DNA of 64,000 nucleotides from Lachnospiraceae bacterium (GTDB taxonomy: Bacteria > Bacillota > Clostridia > Lachnospirales > Lachnospiraceae). The notes below the pieces were generated by a model that saw nothing but the letters and a program-made list of their open reading frames with translations, did no database searches and had not been told where the DNA came from. Positions 48,188 to 57,738 of this stretch are shown in pieces (positions within the stretch are counted from its first letter, which is position 1; every line of letters starts with the position of its first letter). Position numbers and translations under genes: made by a program. The stretch lies in NCBI GenBank assembly GCA_026169045.1, contig JAPFDH010000077.1:1-64000 (forward strand). Reading direction: 5' to 3'.

Positions 48188-51100
48188 TTATTCTAAAATA
48201 CGCAACAATTCCTCACGATTCATGGAAGACAGAACGGCTCCATCGGTGTAAAGAACCTGATCAGCTAAATATTGTTTTGATTCCTGCAGCTTTAAAATAT
48301 TATCTTCGATTGTATTTTTGGTAATCAACCGATATACCGTCACCATTTTATGTTGTCCGATTCGATGGGTACGGTCTGTTGCCTGATTCTGAGCAGCCAT
48401 ATTCCACCATGGATCATAATGAATGACAATATCCGCAGCCGTGAGGTTCAACCCTGTTCCGCCAGCTTTTAAAGAGATAAGGAATACAGAGGTTTCATCC
48501 TGTTGAAAGCGGTTTACCAGTTCCATTCGTTCTTCTTTTGAAGTCGCTCCTGTCAGCAGATAATAGGAAATGCTTTCTTCTTTTAAACAGTTTTGGATTT
48601 TTTCCAACATGGATGTAAATTGAGAAAACAAAAGTATTTTGTGACCGGATTGTACCGCTCGCAGTATCAATTCCATACAAGTATTTAATTTGGCTGATCC
48701 ATCTTCATAACCTTCAAAACATAGCGACGGATCACAACAAATTTGTCTAAGGCGCATCAGTTGTGACAAGATAGAAATTCTTTTTTGGTGAAAGCTTTCC
48801 TCTGTTTCCATAACAAGCTGCTTTTTCAATTCCATAACTGCTGCCTGATATAGATAATCCTGCATTCCATCCATTTTGGAATAGATGACTTCTTCCAGTT
48901 TTTCCGGAAGATCGTTTAAGACATCTTTTTTCAGACGACGCATAAGAAATGGTCCTATCATCTGATGAAGTCGTTCCAATGCATAGGAATCTCCCTGTTT
49001 AACAATAGGAATTTCAAATTCGGTGCGAAATCTGGTATAGCTATATAAAAATCCTGGCATTAAAAAATCAAAAATGCTCCACAATTCACTTAAATGATTT
49101 TCAATCGGAGTGCCGGTTAAAGCCAGGCGGAAAGAGGCCTGAATTGCTTTTACTGCTTTTGCGCTTTGTGTTGTATGATTTTTAATATATTGTGCTTCAT
49201 CAATCACCATAGTAGAAAATTCCATCTCTTCATATAAAATTCCATCTCTTCGCAGCAAATCATATGAAGTAATAAGAACATCAAAATCCGCTGCTTTCGC
49301 CCGAATAATCTCTCGTTCCTGTGTATTTCCAACAATGGAAACTACTTTCAGACAGGGGGCAAAGCGAAAAAATTCGTGTTCCCAATTATAGATCAAAGAT
49401 GTGGGACATACAATCAATGCCGGGTATAAAGAAATATTGTTCTTTTCACATAATTCCTTTTCAGATAGTAAAAAAGCGATGATCTGTAAAGATTTACCCA
49501 GCCCCATATCATCGGCCAATATTCCTCCGAATCCATATGCCTTCAATGTTTTAATCCATTGAAATCCCTCTTTCTGATATTCTTTCATAACATCGGATAA
49601 GGTGGGAGGAACATCACAAATATCCGGCCATTTTATCTGTTGAACCAGTTTATTGAAGTAAGTACTTCTTGCAATCAAATCTTCTTTACCGTTTTTGAAA
49701 ACCGAATCAATGTAAAAAGCACGATATCTTGGCAATAAAGCCTGTTTTTTCTTAACTTGCTGCACGGATAGCTGCAGTCCTTTTGTCAAATCATCCAATA
49801 CTTTCAAACCAGTTTGGTCCAATTCCAAAAATTCTCCATTTTTCAGACGATGCCATTTTTTCTTTTCCCGATAGCTATGTAAAATAGCGAATAGTTCCTC
49901 TCCTGAAAGCCCTTTGCTGTCCATTTCCAATTCCAAAAGTCCGCCCTTAAATGAAATACCAAAGGAAACCTGCGGCATGGAAACAATCTTTATCTGTTTT
50001 ATTTTCTCTGAAATATATACTTCACCAATTTGCTTTAATTGTCCGATTCCATCTTTTAATAAACGGTAAACAGCATCTTCATCTTCGTAAATTACCAAAT
50101 GATCTTCCGCATCTTTCTGTGTGAAAAACTGTTTTATCGTCTCATAAACCAATTTTTCCTGCCGGAAATTTCGGCGGATATTATCCGGGAATACGGTCGA
50201 CTTTAAAGGTTGGAAAGAAAAATCTTCATAAGACTGTATAAAACGGCAAATAATATTTTTTCCGTCGGGACTGTCCAGAAAAAATGAAGAATGCAGCGGC
50301 TGCGGACACATATCAGCCAGATGAATCCCATATTCCTGAATCGAAACCTTTTTTTCCAGATAGGGAAGAACCTGTCCGCAAAATGTTTTAAAGTCTCTTT
50401 CTTGAAAAACAACGGAACCTTTTTTTGTCATCTGAAAAAAATCTCTCAGATTATTACTGTATGACGAATTGCATATATAAATCGTATTTTCATGTATGAC
50501 ATAGATCAATTCCAATCCATACAGAAAGAACCATGTACCTATTATCGATACTTCTATGCCATCTCTCCCTTTTCGTTTGAATTCCACAGGAACAGCAGGA
50601 TTCTTCCTTTCCACATGGCATAGTTTCATTTCAGAAGCTGTTTCTACTATAATTTCTCTTCCTTCCATCAAAAGGAACCACTCATCTGCCACGAAACCTT
50701 TCAAATGTATTCTTCTGATTTTCTCAAACATCCCTTTGGATGCAGATCCCAACTCAAGGAAATAATCATACTGAGTCATTTGTCTTACGATAAAATCGGC
50801 AATTTGGCTTGAAAAAGGTTCAAATGCTTCCGGTATATGATAAAAAGAAAGTTGCTTTCCATAACTCCCCTCTTTTTTCCCTAACATACAATTGGCAAAT
50901 TCCCGAAGATCTTTCAAAAGATACTTCGACTTTTCTTTCCCATGTCTATCTCCAATACGAAACTCCAATTCTGGTTTTTGCATTTGTAGTATCAATTTCG
51001 GTTCCAAAAAAATAGTTTCTTTTTGAACGGATGACTCAGCTTCAAATCGTTCCTGGTACTTTTGGAGTAAAATGCGACCATCCATGGAGGTAAATACAGA

Positions 51101-51412
51101 AGAGACTCCCCCATCTTGATAATATAGTTGGTAATGAAAAAGGGAAGCCGCCAAATGGCGGCATAATCCCTGTTCTTTATGAAATTGCGGGCAGGTACAT
51201 GAAAAACTTTTCAGCTGTCCCTGTTTGATGATAACTTGAATCCAGTAACGGTTTCCCGTTTCCTCAACCTGTGCTTTTACGGTTACTTCTCCCCGCCAAA
51301 AGCTGTCACATTTCATTTCTGTAACTGCATTTTGGTCTGAAAGCATGCGCCCTTTTTGAAATTCCAAAAAATTAGCGGTTGCTTTTTGGATTTCCACACT
51401 AGTCAGTGCCAT
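48188..51412 (-). CDS. SWIM zinc-finger SNF2-family helicase
   Basis: Large DNA translocase of the SWI2/SNF2 (RapA-related) family, 1074 aa. The N-terminus has a SWIM zinc finger, CTCPQFHKEQGLCRH near residue 60, then a bacterial SNF2-associated domain. The ATPase has DDMGLGKSLQ near residue 640, DEAQ, LTGTPIENH, and the second lobe with SLKAGGTGLNL and RTHRIGQ. Bacterial members of this type are widespread but poorly understood. ATG at 51412 follows AAGGGGCG, 19 bp after argS, so the two are co-transcribed. Confidence 0.92.
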   Translation of the reverse strand: MALTSVEIQKATANFLEFQKGRMLSDQNAVTEMKCDSFWRGEVTVKAQVEETGNRYWIQVIIKQGQLKSFSCTCPQFHKEQGLCRHLAASLFHYQLYYQDGGVSSVFTSMDGRILLQKYQERFEAESSVQKETIFLEPKLILQMQKPELEFRIGDRHGKEKSKYLLKDLREFANCMLGKKEGSYGKQLSFYHIPEAFEPFSSQIADFIVRQMTQYDYFLELGSASKGMFEKIRRIHLKGFVADEWFLLMEGREIIVETASEMKLCHVERKNPAVPVEFKRKGRDGIEVSIIGTWFFLYGLELIYVIHENTIYICNSSYSNNLRDFFQMTKKGSVVFQERDFKTFCGQVLPYLEKKVSIQEYGIHLADMCPQPLHSSFFLDSPDGKNIICRFIQSYEDFSFQPLKSTVFPDNIRRNFRQEKLVYETIKQFFTQKDAEDHLVIYEDEDAVYRLLKDGIGQLKQIGEVYISEKIKQIKIVSMPQVSFGISFKGGLLELEMDSKGLSGEELFAILHSYREKKKWHRLKNGEFLELDQTGLKVLDDLTKGLQLSVQQVKKKQALLPRYRAFYIDSVFKNGKEDLIARSTYFNKLVQQIKWPDICDVPPTLSDVMKEYQKEGFQWIKTLKAYGFGGILADDMGLGKSLQIIAFLLSEKELCEKNNISLYPALIVCPTSLIYNWEHEFFRFAPCLKVVSIVGNTQEREIIRAKAADFDVLITSYDLLRRDGILYEEMEFSTMVIDEAQYIKNHTTQSAKAVKAIQASFRLALTGTPIENHLSELWSIFDFLMPGFLYSYTRFRTEFEIPIVKQGDSYALERLHQMIGPFLMRRLKKDVLNDLPEKLEEVIYSKMDGMQDYLYQAAVMELKKQLVMETEESFHQKRISILSQLMRLRQICCDPSLCFEGYEDGSAKLNTCMELILRAVQSGHKILLFSQFTSMLEKIQNCLKEESISYYLLTGATSKEERMELVNRFQQDETSVFLISLKAGGTGLNLTAADIVIHYDPWWNMAAQNQATDRTHRIGQHKMVTVYRLITKNTIEDNILKLQESKQYLADQVLYTDGAVLSSMNREELLRILE

Positions 51413-51431
51413 AAACGCCCCTTTTCTGCAA

Positions 51432-53198
51432 TTACATCCGTTCCGGTGCTTCAAATCCTAAAAGATCAATACATGTTTCCAATACACGGCGAACCAGACT
51501 AATTAAGGCAATATAACCGGATTGTTTCTTCTTGTCGGATTCAGCCAGAATATTTGTCTCATGATAAAATCCACTGAAAGCATCGGCAACATTGTAAATA
51601 TAGCCGCATATCTTGTGAGGAGCCAATTCCTCAGCCGCTTGTTCAATGGTATCGTGAAAACGAGATAGAATCAACATTAAATCTTTTTCACATTTTCCTT
51701 CAGGAGCCATAATGGATGCATCGGCAACAGAATTTCCTGCTTCTTCATATTTTTTCAGAATGGACTTAATACGTACAATCATATATAAAATGTACGGACC
51801 CGTATTTCCTTCAAATGAACAGAAGCGATCCACATCAAAAACGTAATCCTTGGATGCCTGATTGGATAAGTCTCCGTATTTAATTGCGGCAAGTCCAACT
51901 GTTTTGGCAATTTCTCTTGTTTCTTCTTCCGATCCGGTACGATTTTCTTCCATCTTTTCATACACGGCCTGATTGATTTCTCCAATCAGTCTTTCCAGAC
52001 GCATAACGCCGCCTTCCCTTGTTTTAAAAGGCTTACCGTCTTTTCCGTTCATTGTTCCAAAGCCAAGGAACTGGAGTTTTGTTTCAGTTGGTACCAGATC
52101 GGCTTTTCTGGCAACACGAAATACCTGAGTAAAATGCATTTCCTGTCTCTTATCCACTACATAGATAATACGGTCAGGATGGAATAATTTTTCTCTTTCC
52201 ACGATCGTAGCCAAATCGGTTGTCTGGTACAGGCTTGCACCATCTGATTTCATAATTAAGCATGGAGGAATTTCTTTTTTATCCGTTTCTTCTTTTACAT
52301 CAACTACCAATGCACCTTCGCTGACATAAGCCAAGCCTTTGTCTTTTAACATTTGAACCATATCCGGTATATATGGTTGCGCATCGCTTTCTTTCTTCCA
52401 CAAATCAAATTCTACATTCAGATTTTCATAATTCTTTTTCAGATCCGCAATGGATATATTCAGGATATGATTCCAGATGGCAGTATATCCTCTGTTACCC
52501 TGCTGCAGTTTTACGGTTGCATCATGCGCTTTTTTTGCGAAATCCGGATCTACTTTTGATTTCCCGCTGGCACATGGGTAAATTTCTTCCAATTCTCCGA
52601 TTGTAAAAGGAGCTTCCTCGGGATATTCATCGGTATAGGACTCATCAAAATAACATAACTCTGGCTGACGTTCTTTTACTTCTTCAATAATGAGCCCCAT
52701 CTGCAGTCCCCAGTCTCCCAAATGGGCATCTCCGATTACCGTATGACCTAAAAAACGGAACATACGTTTTAAGCTCTCCCCAATAATTGCTGAACGCAAA
52801 TGACCTACATGAAGAGGTTTTGCCACATTGGGGCCGCCATAATCAATTACGATTGTTTCAGCCTCTTGGGGCATTGTACATCCCAGTTTTTCATCAGATT
52901 CCATTCTTGTGATATAATCGGAAAGGAATTCGCCTGACACACGAATATTAATAAATCCCGGCTTTACCGCTGTAATTTCTTCAAACATGGAATTATCTTC
53001 CAATTTTTTTAACACATCTTCAGCAATCATAATGGGAGCCTTTTTATAAGCTTTTGCTGCTGCCATAGCTCCGTTGCACTGATATTCACATAAATCCGGA
53101 CGATTTGAAATTGTGACACGCCCATATGACGCATCGTATCCACATGCTTCAAATGCACCGGCTAATTGTTCTGCTATAAGTTCAATAACTGTTTTCAT
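51432..53198 (-). CDS. argS: Arginyl-tRNA synthetase
   Basis: Class I synthetase charging tRNA-Arg, 588 aa. It shows the N-terminal Add-1 domain, GPNVAKPLHVGHLRSA (HIGH motif) near residue 128, and KTREGGVM in the position of the KMSKS loop, followed by the helical anticodon domain with an all-standard end. Promoter 53218-53245 gives a leader of only about 13 nt, so no T-box control. First gene of argS-SNF2. Confidence 0.97.
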   Translation of the reverse strand: MKTVIELIAEQLAGAFEACGYDASYGRVTISNRPDLCEYQCNGAMAAAKAYKKAPIMIAEDVLKKLEDNSMFEEITAVKPGFINIRVSGEFLSDYITRMESDEKLGCTMPQEAETIVIDYGGPNVAKPLHVGHLRSAIIGESLKRMFRFLGHTVIGDAHLGDWGLQMGLIIEEVKERQPELCYFDESYTDEYPEEAPFTIGELEEIYPCASGKSKVDPDFAKKAHDATVKLQQGNRGYTAIWNHILNISIADLKKNYENLNVEFDLWKKESDAQPYIPDMVQMLKDKGLAYVSEGALVVDVKEETDKKEIPPCLIMKSDGASLYQTTDLATIVEREKLFHPDRIIYVVDKRQEMHFTQVFRVARKADLVPTETKLQFLGFGTMNGKDGKPFKTREGGVMRLERLIGEINQAVYEKMEENRTGSEEETREIAKTVGLAAIKYGDLSNQASKDYVFDVDRFCSFEGNTGPYILYMIVRIKSILKKYEEAGNSVADASIMAPEGKCEKDLMLILSRFHDTIEQAAEELAPHKICGYIYNVADAFSGFYHETNILAESDKKKQSGYIALISLVRRVLETCIDLLGFEAPERM

Positions 53199-53217
53199 TG
53201 ATAATCCTTTCTATTGC

Positions 53218-53245
53218 ACTATATTTTACTTAATACGATATGCAA
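53218..53245 (-). promoter_or_regulatory. argS promoter
   Basis: TTGCAT (53240-53245) and TATAGT (53218-53223), spacing 16 bp on the minus strand. Confidence 0.65.
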
Positions 53246-53263
53246 TTTCTTATGTACCAACAA

Positions 53264-53318
53264 GGGATGTCCCAATGGTGTTTCCATTTACGACATCCCC
53301 TGAAGCAGATCTCTGCTT
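53264..53318 (-). terminator. Hairpins downstream of pnp
   Basis: GGGATGTC (53264-53271) pairs with GACATCCC (53292-53299), with an inner AATGG/CCATT stem. A second small hairpin AAGCAGA/TCTGCTT is at 53303-53318. T-tracts are weak. They are the only candidates for ending pnp transcription. Confidence 0.45.
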
Positions 53319-53354
53319 TTAATACCTGATAACACTATCGTCATCATTATTTTT

Positions 53355-53450
53355 ATTTGCGCACAGACGACGAGTTATATGCGTATGAAAGCATTCGCAT
53401 ATGGCGACTGTTCACGAACGCAAGAAACTCGCAAAACGAATTTCTCATCG
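53355..53450 (-). repeat. Dispersed two-hairpin repeat, copy C
   Basis: Full copy on the minus strand, starting CGATGAGAAATTCG two bases after the pnp stop and ending GTGCGCAAAT. It is the most diverged copy, yet changes are often paired (ATATGCGAATGC with GCATACGCATAT-like arms). No strong terminator adjoins its right end, unlike the other copies. Confidence 0.85.
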
Positions 53451-53452
53451 TA

Positions 53453-55540
53453 TTACTGAACATCTTTCATACTAAAACTGAAACGTCCCATCTTATCTTT
53501 ACCCAGGCAGACAACTTTAACCACATCTCCTAAGCTTAATACATCTTCTACTTTTTCAACACGTTCTTTGGAAATTTTCGAAATGTGTACCATGCCTTCT
53601 TTTCCAGGTGCAAACTCTAAAAATGCGCCAAATTCTTTGATGCTTATAACTGTACCTGTTAACATTTGTCCGGCTTCAAAATCTGTTACAATCACGCGAA
53701 TAAGCTCGCATGCCTTTTCAATCATTTCCTTGTCAGTGCCGCATACAGAAACCGCGCCATCATCACTGATATCGATCTTAACGCCGGTTTCTTCAATGAT
53801 CTTATTAATTACTTTTCCCTGTTTTCCGACTACATCGCCAATTTTTGCAGGATCAATCTGAATCTGCTCAATTTTAGGAGCATATTTTCCTACTTCTTTT
53901 CTTGGCTCGGAAATTACCGGCTGCATGACTTCATCCAGAATATAGAGGCGTGCCTCTCTTGTGCGAGCTATGGCTTCTTCTATGATTGGTCTTGTCAAAC
54001 CATGGATTTTAATATCCATCTGAATGGCTGTGATACCTTTGTGTGTACCAGCCACCTTGAAGTCCATATCGCCAAAGAAGTCTTCCAAGCCCTGAATATC
54101 TGTTAATACAATGTAATCATCATCCGTATCACCGGTCACCAGACCACAGGAAATTCCGGCTACTGCTGTTTTAATAGGTACACCGGCAGCCATCAAAGAC
54201 ATGGTAGAAGCACAGATTGATGCCTGGGAAGTAGAACCGTTGGATTCAAAAGTTTCGGATACTGTTCGAATAGCATATGGGAATTCTTCTTCACTTGGCA
54301 ATACTGGTACAAGCGCACGTTCTGCCAACGCACCATGACCGATTTCTCTTCTTCCCGGTCCTCTTGATGGTTTTGTTTCTCCTACAGAATAGGAAGGGAA
54401 ATTATAATGATGCATATATCTCTTGGCTGTTTCATTTTCATCCAAACCATCCAATTTTTGTGCTTCAGACAATGGTGCCAAAGTAGTAACCGTACAAATC
54501 TGCGTCTGACCTCTTGTAAACATCGCAGAACCATGAACTCTTGGAATCAAATCAACTTCAGCAGCAAGAGGACGAATCTGTGTAATTGCACGACCGTCCG
54601 GACGTTTATGATCTTTCAGAATCATTTTTCTTACGGTCTTCTTTTGGAATTTATACAGAGCTTCACCCAAAAGATCTACCCATTCCGGATGTGTCTCCTC
54701 ATAACGAGCAGCCAATTCTTCTTTTAACACACGGATATTTTCTTCTCTTGTCTGCTTATCATCGGTAAAAACAGCCTCTTCCATTCGCTCCGGTGTTACA
54801 TAGGAAACCATATCTTCAAACAGATCTTCCGGTACATCACAGCTCTTATAAGCATGTTTTGGTTTTCCGCATTCTGCTACAATCTTGTCAATAAACTGAA
54901 TTATTTGTTGATTCACTTCATGAGCAGCAAAAATAGCTTCAATCATTTTGTCTTCCGGTACTTCGTTGGCACCAGCTTCAATCATAATTACTTTGTCTCT
55001 TGTAGATGCCACAGTCAATGCCATATCCGAAACTTTTCTCTGTTCTGCTGTAGGATTAAAAACAAATTCGCCGTTAATCAGACCTACCTGTGTGGAAGCT
55101 GTAGGACCATCGAACGGAATATCAGAAATAGCAACAGCAATCGCGGAACCAAGCATAGCTGTAATTTCCGGTGCACATGCCGGATCAACGGACATTACCA
55201 TATTGTTTAATGTCACATCATTTCTATAATCCTTTGGAAAAAGAGGTCTCATCGGACGGTCAATAACACGGGATGTTAAAATAGCATTTTCCGACGCTTT
55301 ACCTTCTCTCTTATTAAATCCACCGGGAATTTTACCAACTGCATACATTTTTTCTTCATATTCTACACTGAGAGGGAAAAAATCAATTCCTTCTCTTGGT
55401 TCTTCGGATGCAGTTGCTGTAGATAACACAACTGTATCACCATAATGCATAAATGCAGCTCCGTTTGCTTGAGCCGCTACACGGCCGACATCAACTCTCA
55501 GTGTTCTGCCTGCCAGTTCCATGGAATAACTCTTATACAT
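53453..55540 (-). CDS. pnp: Polyribonucleotide nucleotidyltransferase (PNPase)
   Basis: Trimeric 3'-to-5' phosphorolytic exoribonuclease, 695 aa. Two RNase PH domains are present, with FFPLSVEYEEKMYAVGKIPGGF near the start and GRREIGHGALAERAL in the second. They are followed by a KH domain (VVGKQGKVINKI) and an S1 domain (GTVISIKEFGAFLEF). It is downstream of rpsO as in many bacteria, with a long stem-loop in its leader. Start ATG at 55540 preceded by AAAGGAG. Confidence 0.97.
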   Translation of the reverse strand: MYKSYSMELAGRTLRVDVGRVAAQANGAAFMHYGDTVVLSTATASEEPREGIDFFPLSVEYEEKMYAVGKIPGGFNKREGKASENAILTSRVIDRPMRPLFPKDYRNDVTLNNMVMSVDPACAPEITAMLGSAIAVAISDIPFDGPTASTQVGLINGEFVFNPTAEQRKVSDMALTVASTRDKVIMIEAGANEVPEDKMIEAIFAAHEVNQQIIQFIDKIVAECGKPKHAYKSCDVPEDLFEDMVSYVTPERMEEAVFTDDKQTREENIRVLKEELAARYEETHPEWVDLLGEALYKFQKKTVRKMILKDHKRPDGRAITQIRPLAAEVDLIPRVHGSAMFTRGQTQICTVTTLAPLSEAQKLDGLDENETAKRYMHHYNFPSYSVGETKPSRGPGRREIGHGALAERALVPVLPSEEEFPYAIRTVSETFESNGSTSQASICASTMSLMAAGVPIKTAVAGISCGLVTGDTDDDYIVLTDIQGLEDFFGDMDFKVAGTHKGITAIQMDIKIHGLTRPIIEEAIARTREARLYILDEVMQPVISEPRKEVGKYAPKIEQIQIDPAKIGDVVGKQGKVINKIIEETGVKIDISDDGAVSVCGTDKEMIEKACELIRVIVTDFEAGQMLTGTVISIKEFGAFLEFAPGKEGMVHISKISKERVEKVEDVLSLGDVVKVVCLGKDKMGRFSFSMKDVQ

Positions 55541-55603
55541 AGTTTCTTTTCTCCTTTAAAAATAAAAACATTTTTGACTAGGATGCAGTGAAACATATCC
55601 GGC

Positions 55604-55674
55604 AGAAACTCCGAAACTACTGAAATAAACACAAGTATTCTTATATCCATTTCAGCGGTCTCGGTAAACGTTTC
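55604..55674 (-). promoter_or_regulatory. pnp leader stem-loop
   Basis: GAAACTCCGAAACTACTGAAAT (about 55604-55625) pairs with ATTTCAGCGGTCTCGG and GTTTC (55649-55674) with internal loops. In E. coli a pnp leader stem is cut by RNase III and PNPase for autoregulation; a similar role here is inference. Confidence 0.5.
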
Positions 55675-55691
55675 CACGAATATCTGCAAAA

Positions 55692-55715
55692 GTAGGGTGG
55701 ATTGCTCCACCCTAC
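55692..55715 (-). terminator. rpsO terminator
   Basis: GTAGGGTGG and CCACCCTAC pair with a 6-nt loop, followed by TTTT on the minus strand. Some readthrough is expected to supply pnp. Confidence 0.85.
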
Positions 55716-55730
55716 CACTTTTCCCATTTC

Positions 55731-55997
55731 TTACTTTCTGATGCCTAATTTTTCGATTAAAGCACGGTATCCTTCGATATCCTTTCTCTTTAAATAATCA
55801 AGCATACCTCTTCTCTGACCTACCATCATCAGAAGACCTCTTCTGGAATGATGATCCTTTGGGTTCTCCTTTAAATGCTCTGTCAGCTCTGTGATTCTTT
55901 CTGTCAGGATAGCGATCTGTACTTCCGGAGATCCTGTATCCTGAGGATTTCTACCATATGCTGCGATAATTTCTGCTTTCTTTTCCTTTGAAATCAT
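55731..55997 (-). CDS. rpsO: Ribosomal protein S15
   Basis: Small-subunit protein, 88 aa, the standard length. It binds 16S rRNA early in assembly; the block [16 protein letters not shown] and [15 protein letters not shown] are typical. The ATG at 55997 follows TAAGGAGG; 36 upstream bases in frame lie in the leader. The leader probably binds S15 itself. Confidence 0.98.
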   Translation of the reverse strand: MISKEKKAEIIAAYGRNPQDTGSPEVQIAILTERITELTEHLKENPKDHHSRRGLLMMVGQRRGMLDYLKRKDIEGYRALIEKLGIRK

Positions 55998-56088
55998 TTT
56001 GATTTCCTCCTTAAAATAATATATTCTCACCAAATGCTAAGCAGAGGTTTGGAGTTGTCCACTTGCCGAGCATTGGCGCTTAACCACA
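55998..56088 (-). promoter_or_regulatory. rpsO leader, candidate S15-binding regulator
   Basis: The leader of about 90 nt contains GCGCCAATGC and GCATTTGGTG, which can pair imperfectly, and a separate TTAAGC/GCTTAG pairing that could form a pseudoknot. Autoregulatory S15 leaders exist in several bacterial groups with different structures. This one is inferred from pairing only. Confidence 0.5.
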
Positions 56089-56094
56089 AATGGA

Positions 56095-56123
56095 ATCATA
56101 TCATAGATCCAGGTATTTGTAAA
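56095..56123 (-). promoter_or_regulatory. rpsO promoter
   Basis: TTTACA (56118-56123) and TATGAT (56095-56100), 17 bp apart on the minus strand. Confidence 0.75.
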
Positions 56124-56183
56124 GTAAAAAGAAAGATTATTTTTAGCAGTTTTCTGAAACAGACTGCCTGTTGAAATCCTCTT

Positions 56184-57065
56184 TTAATTCGAAGGACGGA
56201 TGTGTTTTGCCCAACCAATTGTTTCTCCCATTTTTATTTTGGTTTCATAACCGTCTAAAGTATTTTCTAATAGCTGGGGATCCAGTTTCACCCGATCTTT
56301 CTGAATGAAAAGTATAATGGTTGAACCACCAAATTCAAATCGTCCCTTTTCTTCCCCTTTTTTTATATCACATTCACCGCGATAATTATGAATTTTTCCT
56401 ACCATAAGAGCACCTACTTCTACCTGCACTACCGGGCCAAAATGTTCCGTGTATAATGTCGTATAAACACGGCTGTTTTCTTTAAATACAGGAACAAAAT
56501 CATTGGCGATTGGGTTCACGGTATGAAATCTGCCGGGGATTGCGTGATCCTTACTCTTATGTCCATCATCAACATAACAATATCTGTGGTAATCATCAAC
56601 GGTCAGTCGAAACACCAGACATATACCACCTTTATATTTGGCAGCCAATTTGGGATTTCTTAAAAGCGTTCTTACCGAATACCAGGTATGTTTTACCTTA
56701 AAATTTGTATGCTGACTGATCGGATAGGCACTCACTTTTCCATCACAAGGACTGATAAAAGCATTGGGATCTTTACAAAAAGGTCTTTTTTCCGGTTTAA
56801 TCTGGCGGGTAAAAAAATCATTGTAGCTTCGATAAGTGGTTTTTTTATAGTCTTCCAACACAATATGGTTCATTTTCACAAAGGGATGTATGGCCAGCCT
56901 GGAAAGAGAGGTACTCAGCAATTTTCCACCGATTATCGAAACCGTACGGCACGTCAATGGTTTTAGCAAGATTCTTCCCCACTGTGTTGTATACAGCTTT
57001 TCCAGAAACTGATCCTGTCTGTTAATTTCTTCATATCGCTTCCCGTTTCTTTCTGCATATTTCAT
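56184..57065 (-). CDS. psd: Phosphatidylserine decarboxylase
   Basis: Makes phosphatidylethanolamine from phosphatidylserine at the membrane, 293 aa proenzyme. The self-cleavage site that yields the pyruvoyl group is GGST in FEFGGSTIILF near residue 245, a variant of LGST. The catalytic His is in VDDYHRYC. ATG at 57065 after GAGGGG. Last gene of a lipid operon with pssA. Confidence 0.95.
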   Translation of the reverse strand: MKYAERNGKRYEEINRQDQFLEKLYTTQWGRILLKPLTCRTVSIIGGKLLSTSLSRLAIHPFVKMNHIVLEDYKKTTYRSYNDFFTRQIKPEKRPFCKDPNAFISPCDGKVSAYPISQHTNFKVKHTWYSVRTLLRNPKLAAKYKGGICLVFRLTVDDYHRYCYVDDGHKSKDHAIPGRFHTVNPIANDFVPVFKENSRVYTTLYTEHFGPVVQVEVGALMVGKIHNYRGECDIKKGEEKGRFEFGGSTIILFIQKDRVKLDPQLLENTLDGYETKIKMGETIGWAKHIRPSN

Positions 57066-57101
57066 TACGATCCCCTCTTTCTATGCTTCCATAATACAAT
57101 T

Positions 57102-57722
57102 TTATCTTAACATCATTTTTAAAATCAAAAGCGCACCTAAAATTACAAACACAATAATTGCTTTATTTCCCGGCTTAATCACTTTAATATTTGAGATAAA
57201 TAAAATTCCAACTAAAATAATCGCTGCCAGATATGTAAGACGAAATTCATCATAATCCAAAAGCCCGCCCCGCAGAAGGAATATTAAAGGGAATATGGCA
57301 GCTGCTGAAGTCACGGGTAATCCCTGATAATATTTTCTGACTTCATTTGTCTGTTTTTGTCTTGTCTCTTCGGTTACATTAAAGTATGCCAGACGGATCA
57401 CTGCGGCCAGAACATAAAACACCAAACATAACCGCTCAATATTTCCCTTTACGCCAAGAGAATAACCGATCACTGCCGGAAACACTCCAAAACATACCAG
57501 ATCACATAAGGAATCAATTTGAATTCCAAAACGTTTTTCTTCATCTGTTCTGTCTTTTTTACTTCTGGCTATTTTCCCGTCAAACATATCACATGCACCG
57601 CTTAGTACTAGAAATAAGACAGCCAATTTATAATTCTGGCTCAGTGCCTGCATCATACCAAAAACAGAACAAGCCAAGCCCACATATGTTAATATAACTG
57701 TATAATTATAATACCCTAACAT
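57102..57722 (-). CDS. pssA: CDP-diacylglycerol-serine O-phosphatidyltransferase
   Basis: Integral membrane enzyme, 206 aa with about six membrane segments, forming phosphatidylserine. The CDP-alcohol transferase motif is complete: DMFDGKIAR near residue 45, then Gly and two Asp in FGIQIDSLCD. The ATG at 57722 follows GGAGG; a GTG one codon upstream is less likely. It supplies Psd, encoded 36 bp downstream. Confidence 0.94.
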   Translation of the reverse strand: MLGYYNYTVILTYVGLACSVFGMMQALSQNYKLAVLFLVLSGACDMFDGKIARSKKDRTDEEKRFGIQIDSLCDLVCFGVFPAVIGYSLGVKGNIERLCLVFYVLAAVIRLAYFNVTEETRQKQTNEVRKYYQGLPVTSAAAIFPLIFLLRGGLLDYDEFRLTYLAAIILVGILFISNIKVIKPGNKAIIVFVILGALLILKMMLR

Positions 57723-57738
57723 CACTTTTCCTCCTAAG

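Noticed and set aside
53199..53320. T-box riboswitch before argS
   Set aside because: The hairpins lie upstream of the likely argS promoter, and the predicted leader is only about 13 nt. No T-box consensus (TGGN bulge segment) was seen.
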